Shown here: positions 9,998-21,000 of the stretch, in pieces
Layout of the letters: every line of letters begins with the position of its first letter
How positions within the stretch are numbered: position 1 is the stretch's first letter
NCBI RefSeq assembly: GCF_023078275.1
Contig: NC_062996.1
Coordinates: 3,286,001 to 3,350,000 of the forward strand
From: Leguminivora glycinivorella
Taxonomy: Eukaryota > Arthropoda > Insecta > Lepidoptera > Tortricidae
Reading direction: 5' to 3'
DNA length: 64,000 bases
Notes under the pieces: generated by a model
Seen by the model: only the letters and a program-made list of their open reading frames with translations
What the model was told of the DNA's origin: nothing
Database searches by the model: none
Position numbers and translations under genes: made by a program

Positions 9998-11409
9998 TAG
10001 GTATTGCAATCCGGTCTGATATCCAATCCGGCCGGATCCGGCCGGATTTTGGTCCCAATCCGGCGGATCCGGCCGGATTGACCTTGAGGATTAAAAGTAC
10101 CCAAATAGTAACTTTTTTTGTATGTTTTCAGAATAATATGAGGAATATGATGGTATTTTGCTTCACGATTAATAAACCAAAAGTTGAAAGCTTAGAAATC
10201 AACATTTTTACCAGGTAACAAGTACATTTTACTAAAATAATCAGTCGTGAATAAAATTCTTTCGTTCTTTTTAAACTTTCATAGGATAACAAAATTATTT
10301 TTACTGTATTGTTTTACAGTAATACATATAGAGCTTTTAAGATACAATTAAGAACGGACATTATATAACATTACCTACATGCACTATGAGATAACTATTT
10401 AAAAAAAGATAATTATGTTTTGTCTTATTTTACTGTTAACTTTTCTCACATGCAAAGAAGAACTAAAAAAACTACAGTAGCTAAATTAAAGTCATCAAGA
10501 GTAATTGACCTTAGTATTATTTGCTATTGCTGAAACCACAATCTTACCGGATACCTTTAAAAAATGTTCATATTTAAGCTTTGAATTGTTTTTTTTTTAT
10601 GATTCTTGTAGCAATGTGCCCTCATACTTCTAATATCATGCTGAAAACGTTGTTGTTCTTGAAGTCCTACGTCAACACAGAGATGCAAAGGGCCTTCTCA
10701 AGCTCGCGTCATGCCTTCCCATCTTCAGCTACCTTCGTGGCCTCGCTCCTGCAGCTCGACCCGGTCGCTCGTAGTTCATCCTCAACGGACCGCTTCCGTG
10801 GTTTACAGGGCGCCCGGAGCCAAGACTCCTTCCAGCGGCAGGCGATTTCCAGCCGAAAGAAATGGTTGCGTTATTTCGTTAGAGGGAACTCTTGGAATTG
10901 TGTGCTACCAACGTACTTTTTGTGTCGCGGTTTCCTCACTAATGGGTGTTTGCTGGCATATACTCAATAGATCTTGATTTCGGATGGTGTTTGGTCAGAA
11001 AACGCGAAGGATCGACCTCAGTGACATGCTAACGAAAAGTTTTGTCGTATGGCCCTTTGTCACTCTCCACTATTCCACATTTTGCATCCAAGCAAACAAT
11101 TGCACAGATTTCACTACAGATTCAAAGACGGAAAGTTTGACGCGTCACTTGAGCACATTATTTTATTCCAAACGGCCTAGTAATGCAAAAAACATTCGTA
11201 TTAAATTATGTTTCGATTGGAAATCAGACCGGATTGCAATCCCCTGTTGAGCTACGTTCAAATGTTAGCGTAAATGTTATTTTTTTGCACTATTCTAACA
11301 TATTAAATTACATTACCGGATCCGGCGAATTTCACCGGATCCGGTAGCATGAAAAAAGCACCGGATCCGGCCGGATTACCGGATCCGCCGGACCGGATTG
11401 CAATCCCTA
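9998..11409. mobile_element. hAT-type transposon 2, non-autonomous
   Basis: Ends are TAGGTATTGCAATCCGG...CCGGATTGCAATCCCTA, flanked by a perfect 8-bp duplication CCTATAAT (9990-9997, 11410-11417). Copies at 14,030 and 24,910 show the undisturbed site or its close relative. Subterminal regions are arrays of CCGGATCCGG/CCGGCCGGA. The core (about 10,600-10,880) is GC-richer and has a 129-codon open frame at 10,581-10,970 without any recognisable transposase or host similarity. Confidence 0.85.
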
Positions 11410-11522
11410 CCTATAATGTATTACCTATCAAATAAAAATTTGAATACATATTTAAAAAAATCAGCATTATTTATTTAAGAGTATTTATTAGTAAAACACG
11501 TTTATCGCGATCTTGATTTTAA

Positions 11523-11666
11523 GGGCCTGCGCACACGGGCAACTGTTGCCGGCGACTTTTTTGTCGCGGCCATGGCCTAGTATGAAAGTGCGCACACGAG
11601 GCGACGCAACTTTTCATACAAATACGAAAGTCGCCGAGCAACTGTTGCCCCCGTGTGCGCGGGCCC
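11523..11666. mobile_element. Harbinger/Tourist-type MITE, 144 bp
   Basis: It is a near-palindrome, GGGCCTGCGCACACGG...CCGTGTGCGCGGGCCC, with 3-bp TAA duplications (11520-11522, 11667-11669). Unit B at about 25,000 has the empty site. A 3-bp TWA target is the PIF/Harbinger signature. Confidence 0.8.
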
Positions 11667-11732
11667 TAACAAGTTTCTGCCATACATTACATGACAGACG
11701 ACGGACGTCCGCGTAGTATGTTCCTAGCTTAA

Positions 11733-11897
11733 GGCTCCCCACAGACAGTCTTAAAAATTCATAATCTTAAAAAAAACTTGTATGCAATCTGACAGTTCAG
11801 ATCTGTCAGTGTCTTGTCAGTGACAGATCTGTCAGTGTCAATTTGCATACAATTTTTTTTTAAGATTATGAATTTTTAAGACTGTCTGAGGGAAGCC
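11733..11897. mobile_element. Harbinger-type MITE (GGCTCCCCACAGACAG ends)
   Basis: Palindromic, with TAA duplications at both sides. Its inner core repeats CTGACAGATCTGTCAGTG. A truncated second copy abuts it (11,901-11,968). Related copies are at 14,134-14,247 (half) and 30,882-31,044 (complete). Confidence 0.8.
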
Positions 11898-12459
11898 TAA
11901 GGCTTGCCACAGACAGTCTTAAAAATTCATAATCTTAAAAAAAAATTGTACGCAATCTGACAGTTTCATAGATTTAGAATTAAACTAGATTGTGGAATCA
12001 CATTTTTTGTCATACTAAATTGAACCTTATCACTTAGTCAGAAAGGGTTTTACTTTTATGTTCCGATTCATTTTTTTTTGTGTGTAGAAAAATAATCAAT
12101 TATGCAAGTCATATCCATATTAATTTTTAAATCGCTACCAGAAATCCGCTCTCTAATATTTAATGTAACCTGACTACAGCTAATTTTACTGATGTTTATT
12201 TAATGACTGTTTTGTGAAAAAATTGTGAAATTTATGTTTTTTGTCATAAAACCTTCCAGATTTAGAATATAATAGAATAGATCGAGAGGTATGTGTAAAA
12301 ACCTTCTCTCAAATAAAGTAAGAACTGTTTAAATCAATCAACATTATCGCTCAGCTTGACAATCCAGCGAGGAAATGCTGCCAGCGTCTTCGATACTATG
12401 TCACAGGGCCGTGTTTAGATTTATGTTAGTTTAATTTTAGGTTTATTTAGTTTCATTTT

Positions 12460-13948
12460 GACGTGATAACGTCTAATAACTCGTTACTACGGGCAGCATG
12501 CACGAAAAAGATGACGTCATTGTCCCGTTTCCCAATATAGCTTAAGCTTGCTTGGAACTAAACGGCTGATCGATGCGCTCGGTATGGTTGTAGCGTGTGG
12601 CCTGAGTAAAGCACCACAGCTGCGACAGATGGCGCGCCCGTGTTTATTATTTTTGAGTGTTTGTAATTTAAAAACATGAAAGATTGCATTAAAATAAGCA
12701 TCTTTTATAGAATGAAGTTGTTTGAAAAACCTACTTATTTAGGAGTTAGAGCAGTACGAAGTTGCGAATTTTCCCATAGTATTTACTAAGGCGCCAGAGA
12801 CTTAATAAATTTACGATGATTTTTTTTACCAATATAACCTATGTTAATATTGATAAATCATATAGAACACGTTTAAATAAGGATGTTTTGTTATATAAAC
12901 TTTTTCTTCTCCATTAATATATACTGAGATATTAGGGTTCTAAGATTAGTAAATGGCACTAGCACTTTAATAAAATTAACGCGTGTCTCGCAAACGGTCT
13001 AGGATACAAAATTACGACTTTTATATAGGTATAGGTTAGGTTCATTAGGTATCTTCAAACGGCCGAAGGCTCCTATTCTGTGCAGTTTCTGTAATAAGCG
13101 GGGCTCCGTCGATATCGCTTTCTGTCTCTGGCGCCTTAGTAATGCTACGGGAAAAATTTGCAACTTTGCACCACTCTAACACCTAAATTAGTAGGTTTTA
13201 AAAAAAAATTTAATTTATAAAAGATGCTTATTTTAATGCATTCTTTCTAATAAGAACAAAACACTATGCTAGAAAGAGTGCAGAGGAAGTTCTGTAGGCA
13301 CATTTACAAACGACTGTACGGATATTACCCATATATGTATCCATCTCTATTCGTAACAGGAATGGTTGGTCTTCAAACTCTAGAAACCAGACGGAAACTG
13401 CGGCATATTATGCATTACCGCCAACTGTTTCACCATAGAGTAGATGACGCATCCGTGCTTGAGAGAATGGGGCTGCAAGTGCCAAGAGCGAATGTGGTGG
13501 TTGGCATGCCGGGCGCGGTGCCGGCGCGGCGGCGGCGGCGCCTGTTCGCGGCGGCCGGCGCACCGCTCGAGCCCGAGCTGCTCTTAACCGTATCATGTTG
13601 GAGACAGACCATATTGACATATTTGCTGATAGTGTTGGTGTGTTTTACAGAAAACTCTTAAGGTTCATAGACTCTACACTCCTTAGGTGATTAATGTAAT
13701 AACCATAGTTTAACTTTTAAGTGTGTTTGCTTTTATTTATGTCAATTTAACATGTACATAATTATATTACCACATAAGTGCTTTGGTGAAATACTGTTAA
13801 CTTTTGTGTATTTTTAATAAATAAATAAACGTGAAAAAGTCCCAGAATCGGGCCCCTTTTGCTACTCTGACCGCCCCTTCTATACTACTGTAATGTTTGA
13901 CGTTATCACGTTAAACTACCGTCCGTAAACCGACTTTACAGACAACCA
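12460..13948. mobile_element. Inverted-repeat insertion with a nested retroposon, unit A only
   Basis: Unit B (about 24,835) reads directly through the flanks. Outer motif GACGTGATAACGTC near the left is mirrored as GACGTTATCACGTT near 13,893. Long imperfect inner arms pair 12,683-12,800 with 13,125-13,249. A retroposon fragment (13,250-13,828) sits at the end of the right arm. The family is not identified. Confidence 0.65.
13250..13828 (+). pseudogene. 5'-truncated non-LTR retrotransposon end (RT C-terminus)
   Basis: An open frame at 13,266-13,661 encodes MLERVQRKFCRHIYKRLYG...LETRRKLRH...VLERMGLQVP. This is a typical tail after the RT domain of Jockey/CR1-like elements. A GC-rich Arg/Ala stretch follows. 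The fragment ends in AATAAATAAATAAA, a retroposon 3' tail. There is no RT core, so it is inactive. Confidence 0.75.
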
Positions 13949-14257
13949 ATTTTTTTTATTTTAAGTTTAATTTTAGAATAATTTTGTTTAATTTTATTTT
14001 AAGATAATATTACGTACTTAGTACTTACCTATAATGTATTACCTATCAAATAAAAAATTTAATAAATATTTAAAAAAATCAACATTATTTATTTATTTAT
14101 TAGTAAAACACGTTTATCGCGATCTTGATTTTAACAATCTGACAGTTCAAACTGACACTGACAAGACACTGACAGATTTGAACTGTCAGATTGCATACAA
14201 GTTTTTTTTTAAGATTATGAATTTTTAAGACTGTCTGTGGGAAGCCTCTGCCCATAG

Positions 14258-14790
14258 ATTTATATATTATTAAGCTAGATTGAGTTGTTAGGCCAAAAAG
14301 TGTGTCCACATGAGAGGGTAAAGTTGGGGCTGGTGTCCCTCTCGCACTTATTGCCGCTGTCAAAATCATTTGAATCACTGTCATAATTTGGGGATACCAG
14401 TTAATATTCAAAGTTACTACCAAATCTACTAATACCCAATTAAAGGTTTTTTTTTAATTGCGCTAATCTTTGGTTTTATTGCTTCATAATTATGACTTAC
14501 CAATTCGTTATAAGGTATTAATATCTTTGCCTCTATATAATACAAAAGTAATTTAAGAAGTTTATAAATTTAGTTATCATACAGGTAAACACTACTATTA
14601 TAGTAATCTCTTTAACACTGGTCACACGTGCGAGAGGGACACCAGCCCCAACTTTGACCCTCTCATGTGGACACACTTTTACAAGTCTGATAAGAATGCC
14701 TTTCTGCATCGGTGATAAAGTTCAATTTAGTATGGCAAAAAAAGTGTGAGCTCAGTCCCTATTGAAAGTCCATGCATGTATGGCAGAGGC
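14258..14790. mobile_element. Fold-back repeat with 50-bp class inverted arms
   Basis: The left arm contains AAGTGTGTCCACATGAGAGG and GGTGTCCCTCTCGCAC; the right arm carries the inverse (GTGCGAGAGGGACACC ... CTCATGTGGACACACTT). The same element is at 25,037-25,576 in unit B, so it predates the duplication. Confidence 0.75.
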
Positions 14791-14925
14791 ATAATCTATA
14801 AATCTATGCTTGCATGACGTTACCGACGTTGACTTGACTCCGTTAGCTGATTTTTTTTGTTATATTTGTACAGCAATTTACCTTTAAGATGCTTTGAGTA
14901 ATAACTAAATATTTTCCGATATCTA

Positions 14926-15054
14926 ATGGAGATGGTAAACCAGTGCCACTGCTGCCTTCAGCGACCCGCGGCGAAGGATATGAAGACTCCGTACACGCTG
15001 CTCGGAATAACGGAGATATACTCGGACATGTTACAAGAATGCTTTGCAATTGAT
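14926..15054 (+). CDS. Copy B exon 1: N-terminal half of ZAD
   Basis: Forty-three codons to the donor GTAAGT at 15055, phase 0, matching copy A exon 1 in length. ZAD Cys7 and Cys10 are present. Confidence 0.88.
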
Positions 15055-18000
15055 GTAAGTAGTTGTCTGTTCGGAAAAAAAGAGCCGTGGGTCTTTGCCC
15101 ATACTTTCTGAGCTCTCCTTTTCCCGCACTAACTGTGGATCAGTACTCGGAATTGGATAATTTAATTAATTATTTTGTTTTGTCTCAGCTAGGCCAAAAC
15201 TGTTTTACAGCCAAATCTTGGTAAATTTACGAATGATATACCTATTTGTCTAGGGTTGTGTCCGATTCAATATAATAGGCTAGTTTCCTATACTTTAAAT
15301 AACATATTTTATGCAGTGCGTGAAATAAAGCACCACATAATTACAAGAAAAATATGGACAGTAGTTATGTTTATACCTAATTTCTATTTAATAAGTTAAA
15401 GATAATATATAAAGTAAACTAGCTTTTACCCGCGGCTTCGCCCGCATAATAAAAGTATTCATTAAGATTTTCATTTGGATCCTTAGGTTTCTCTGTAGGT
15501 ATATTTATCTGCGATTATTTCGATTGCACATAATACTTTTGCTTGCAATGATTGTAGAAATATTACACATCGAGACCACAGCGTAGGTAATTCTATATAC
15601 GCTGGGGAAACCTTTATAAACATCCCACATAGCCCGTATTTCGACACTATGATCGGTGGGTAAAAAGTACTTTTTTCTATTATCCCTTAAAAAAATTTAC
15701 ATTTTGCTTATACTTATCGTAAACGTAATCTTCAAGCAAGCAAACAACGATCGTCTTAGAGCACATTGATTGTAAGAGACCGCCAACCGATTATCCGTAT
15801 CCCTCTAACGATACCCATATTATCCGTATCCGTATCGCTATCCCTATCCGTTATCAAGATGTTCAATGATTTCTTATCAAGTGCTAAAATATAAAGTTTC
15901 ATGGTTTTATCTTTTAAAATTAAGAAATCCCATACAAACTTTCAACCTCTTTTTCAACCCCTTCATCCCTTTTTTTCGAAATAAAAAGTAGCCTATGTTC
16001 TGTCTCAGGGTCTAAAGATTGTCTGTTCCAAATTTCATCAAAATCGGTTGCGTGGTTTAAGCGGGAAAGCGTAACAGACAGACAGACAGAGTTACTTTCG
16101 CATTTATAATATTAGTAAGTATAAGTATGGATGAGTTGACCGTGACGTCACTCAGTATTTCATAGTAATTCCATATTAGCAAATTGTTTTGGACTGAGCT
16201 GGAACGAGGCCAAGGCGGTGGCTCAAGATATAAAGGCGTGGAAGGATCTTGTGGAGGCCCTATGCACATATGGGGTGCCTTAGGACATACAACAACAACA
16301 ACAAATTGTTTTGACCGTTCTTAAAAAGAAGCTGATTTGACTAGTAGTCTAGTAGAAAACTAGCCTATTCCATGGCATTGTAAATCTAAGTAGGATGTTA
16401 CATTTGTTCACTATTTTAGATATTATGAGAACTTGCCAAAAGACCAGTGCATGCAGTATCTCCTATTTCTGTCTAACTCTTGTTTTTACAGTGCAATCAT
16501 TATGAACTAGCTAAATGAAATATAACAACCTACTAGTAGGAATTTAGGTATATCTGAGGTCTATGTAAGTGGGTAAGGCACTTACATTACATAGATGTTT
16601 AATACCTACCTAATGTATTATGAGTTTTCATTATCATTTATTAATAATTATTGTGAATATTATATTTGCAGGTGAGTTTGGGTGAGAATGTCAAGAGTGG
16701 GATCTGCGAGGAATGTGTGGGACGGCTGAGGGAAGCGCACAACTTCAAGCTGCAAGTGCAGCGCAGCCAGAACACGCTGCGGGAAAGTTGTCTTATAGAA
16801 CTCCATATCAAAGGTTGGTAGTTACAATGATGCTTAAATGCCAGCCTGCAAGGTTGTAATTCTTATATTACACAAACATAAATAAATAAATTAAAGCTGT
16901 GTTGTCTCTGCTAACCTCTTGCATGACTTAACCGTTTGAATGCTTTGACACAGATCCATTAGTAATAATTTTGAACTTTTGCTTTAAGTGTCAAGGTTGT
17001 TTTTTAATGATCAAATTTAATGCACTATTCTTGGTAGGGTTTTGCCTTTCTTGAGGCAAACTAGCAGAAAAAAAATATTATGGTATTTTTTTACATATTT
17101 ATTCATATATATTTTGCATAAAATATGGTACACAAGGTAGACTTAATATAATTTAGGACATGCATATTTCACCAGCAGGTGGCATGCAAAAACACAAATA
17201 TAATATATACAACTTTTGATATGTACGGTTTGAGCTCTTTCTTACGATACCACACTTGACATTGACAGTTTTGCCCTACTTGCATATTGCCCATTTTCGT
17301 GAGCGTCAGGACCCCTGGACCACTACAGATATTTGATGTTTAGTACATACTAAAATTTAGTACCTATTTGATACTATTTGGTACCTGAGTACATATATTT
17401 GGTACCTCCACTGATATCGAAAAATCGAGCGAATAAAGTGGCCAGACATTCTGACGTCAGGATGTCTGGACCATTTTTGGTTTACATAGTTCTAGACAAC
17501 ACTACTAATTGATATCTTAGTCAATATTTACTACCTATTTGGTACCTGTCAATATATTTTTCAAAAGTTAGAGGGGGGGGGGGACGCACTTTTTTTTCCT
17601 TTAGGAGCGATTATTTCCGAAAATATTAATATCAAAAAACAATCTTAGTAAACCCTTATTCATTTTTAAATACCTATCCAACAATATATCACACGTTGGG
17701 GTTGGAATGAAATAGTACATTACGATACAAGTGCGTAAAAAAGGAAGTTCGAAACGAGTGGCGATAAATTAAAACACGACCGAAGGGAGAGTTTTAAATC
17801 GACACGAGTTACGAAATTCCTTTTCGCACGTGTATCGTACGACGTTTTTCAGTACAGATGAGCCTCCGAAGTTTCGACCTGGCATATAATGAACCACTTC
17901 TCGAACTAGTGCGTAAAAAAACGACCATCTGTACTGAAAAAAAATTATCAGCCCCCACTTTACATGTAGGGGGGGGGGGGTACCCTAATAAAACATTTTT

Positions 18001-21000
18001 TTCCATATTTTATTTTTGCACTTTGTTAATTATTGGCGTGATTGATACCTATACATATTGGGACCAAATTTCAGCTTTCTAGTGCTAACGGTTACTGAGA
18101 TTATCCGCGGACGGACGGACGGACGGACGGACAGACAGACAGACATGGCGAAACTATAAGGGTTCCTAGTTGACTACGGAACCCTAAAAACTATAAGGGT
18201 TCCTAGTTGACTACGGAACCCTAAAAACAGTATGGGAGTAGAAAAAATTGCATACGGGCACCATCTCCATGAGGCTTAACAATCATATACTGTGCAACAG
18301 TTTATTTATATACCTATTATTGTTTTAGAGGAAGATGTCAACATCAATATGGAGGATGAGGGGTCGCACGCGGCTAGCGAAGACTGCGTCTCACGTGAGT
18401 TTTTGCTTTGTACCTCACTCGTAGTTATGGTTGATTTAGCCAAAGCCTTTTTTGATGCTCCTAAACTACGCCGCCTGAAAAGGGCATCGTTTTTTTGCGG
18501 CATGTCATTAACGGCCTAGTCACGACATCACTATGGGAGGTTTTCATGATCTACGCGGCCAATACTAGATTTCACTAAATTTAAAACAACGGTCCAAAAA
18601 ACACTGTATAAGCAAGGTGACATTCCGGGGAACAATATTCATCCCCTCCCACCCCTGTCCAGTGCATGGCGCCTTGTCAGTGTTCGTCGGAATTTGATAA
18701 TTGAACCTAGTGTACGTGTCAGTTCGCGGCAACTTTGTAAAAACTGATGGCTTTCCTAGTGAATAGTTATTATTCTACGTTGTTTTATAAAGAAAAGTTA
18801 ATGGATCCTAATTCTGCAGGTAATATGCTATTTCAATGTTTTTTTGTTTGTTTGAATTGTCAGATTTCATGTACAAACTTAGACATTTAAAAAATACCAC
18901 GTGCAACAAAGATTATCTTAGTATTTATTTTAAATATTAAAGTTTTTAATGTATTATCGGGGTAGATCCGGTATATGTTCTGATTGATATTGATAATTTA
19001 GAGTTTTAGGTAATAGATAACAACAAAAACAGCCGCGGTATTTCGCAGTTGTAAAATATCATAGTACATTGAGTTTTTAAGGTCGAAAAAGTATAAAATT
19101 GCGAATGTTGATTTATGTTTTTTAACTCAATATTGTAAGTGTTATAGGCTCACCGGGAACATCCGGAGTAAGGACAGTCACCCGTCGATACTTGCTGGAC
19201 CTAATGAGAAATGAAAATTTGCCGATTTTCAAAAAAAAACTATTTTTTTTTGAAAAATCTTCTACTGTCAGGCGAGGAGTATACTGAAGATGAATAAAAA
19301 AAAATTAGTAGCAGTTTCACACATTTCAAATCAGAAATGACACAACTATGGGCCAAAGCGCATAAAAAAGAAGAAACTTTCGTAGTTGTGGTTAGAAGAA
19401 ACATTGAGATTCCGGTGGCTACACAAAATCGGTCGGACGGACGTCCCAAAAAATAGTTTGAAGAGTCCAGTGAAAGGAGAAAACTAAGAAAAACAGAGGT
19501 ACTACGTTCGGGTGCAGAGGGTGGACTGATAGTCTACGCAGCCCAAGTTGAGCTGATGAAATCTGGAAAAAGGGATGCCTCCGATATTCTGAAAGATATA
19601 TAGACGAAAATACGACAAATATGCTTTAGAAACTGCCCGACTTTACGTTGAATATTAAATAATTAGTACCTGTGGCACCCAATGACGCCGAAACTTCATA
19701 AAGTGGTAATACATGGAGGTATTATAATAAAACACGCATATCAGTACCGATAGGACAGCTTTCGGAAGAGGCAGCAGAGGCGAGAAATAAACATTTTCGA
19801 ATATATCGGCAGAACTACTCGAAAAAATGCTCAAGAATAGCTTGCAATCAAGACATATTCAATAGGCTACTTCTAAGCTCAGACCCCCTGCTAAGCAGCA
19901 TGAGGACCTTAAAGAAAAGGATCATTCGTTTGTTTCTTCCAGGAACTATCGCCCTGCTGCAATTACCTCAGCCAAATGAGAAAAATGATTCTTCAGAAAG
20001 TGAAGATGAAGAACATGCTTAGTACAATAAGTGAAAAATAATGTAAACAATTAATTTAATAAAAATACCATGCAAATATTAAAAAAACAGTATTTTTTGT
20101 ATCATTTACCCCATTTGTAACCATTTTAAGCTATAAAATAGTTTTGGCCGCGTAGATCATGAATACCTCCCATAGTGCGACATTGGTCTAACGGCTCAGC
20201 CACGACATTGGTCTAAGCGCGACAGCGGCAAGCGGCGGCCATACATTGAAGCGAGACACAGCGATGGGACTTTTCATTCGCACGTATGGCTGCCGCTCGC
20301 CGCTGCCGCGCTTAGACCAATGTCGTGGCTAGGCCGTAAGCGCGACAGCGGTGAGCGGCAGCCATACGTGCGAATGAAAAGTCCCATCGCGCCGTATCTC
20401 GCTCCAATGTATGGCCGCCGCTCACCAATGTCGTGGCTGAGCCGTGAAGGCACTGAATAGAACAAAGGACTATTTTTCGGCGCCAGGCTGCCCCCTTGCA
20501 TTTTTTTCGCCTTCGTGTAAACACTTTGGTGCCAGTCGCTAGTCTGCTTCCGTGCTCCTTCGGAGCTCCTGAATTCATTTTAAATGATGGACATCTTACA
20601 TAGATACCACAGTATAATAAAGAGTACTATCGTACAGTACAGTTCTCCCCGCTGAAAGTGCCGCCCACCCCCTCTCGGTTACCTCACAGTTACCGCCTGT
20701 CAAAAACACGAACAGTCGACCTGTCATATTTCACTCATACAAGCATAGTACGCGTTTACCTACACGAGCTAAGACTGTGCTAGGAATGCGCTTTTTCAAT
20801 ATATTTGATCGCCAGTGTCCGAGGTGTGTAGATACATTGGTGTAATAACTAGCCACGTTAGCTGTCGGCATGCAAAGACTGGTGCTGAAAAGGCATCGTG
20901 TAAACGACTCAGGAGTGAAAAAGTCTGTTACCGTTTGTGAAACAGTTTATTTATATACGTATTATTGTTTTAGAGGAAGATGTTAACATCAATACGGAGG

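Larger units (their letters stand above)
84..14810. repeat. Segmental duplication unit A (ZAD-zinc-finger gene plus flank)
   Basis: This block is collinear with 14,826-25,595. Homology starts about 90 bases before the start codon of the zinc-finger gene. It runs through all five exons, the introns and a shared 3' flank that ends in a fold-back repeat. The units differ mainly by transposon insertions, and unit A also holds an extra partial copy of its own 3' flank (about 9,640-11,730 beside 12,040-14,800). Very little upstream sequence is shared, so the second copy may not have inherited the full promoter. Confidence 0.9.

Noticed and set aside
10581..10970. 129-codon frame in hAT 2
   Set aside because: No transposase or host family recognised; overlapping frames are also open because of the GC-rich core.
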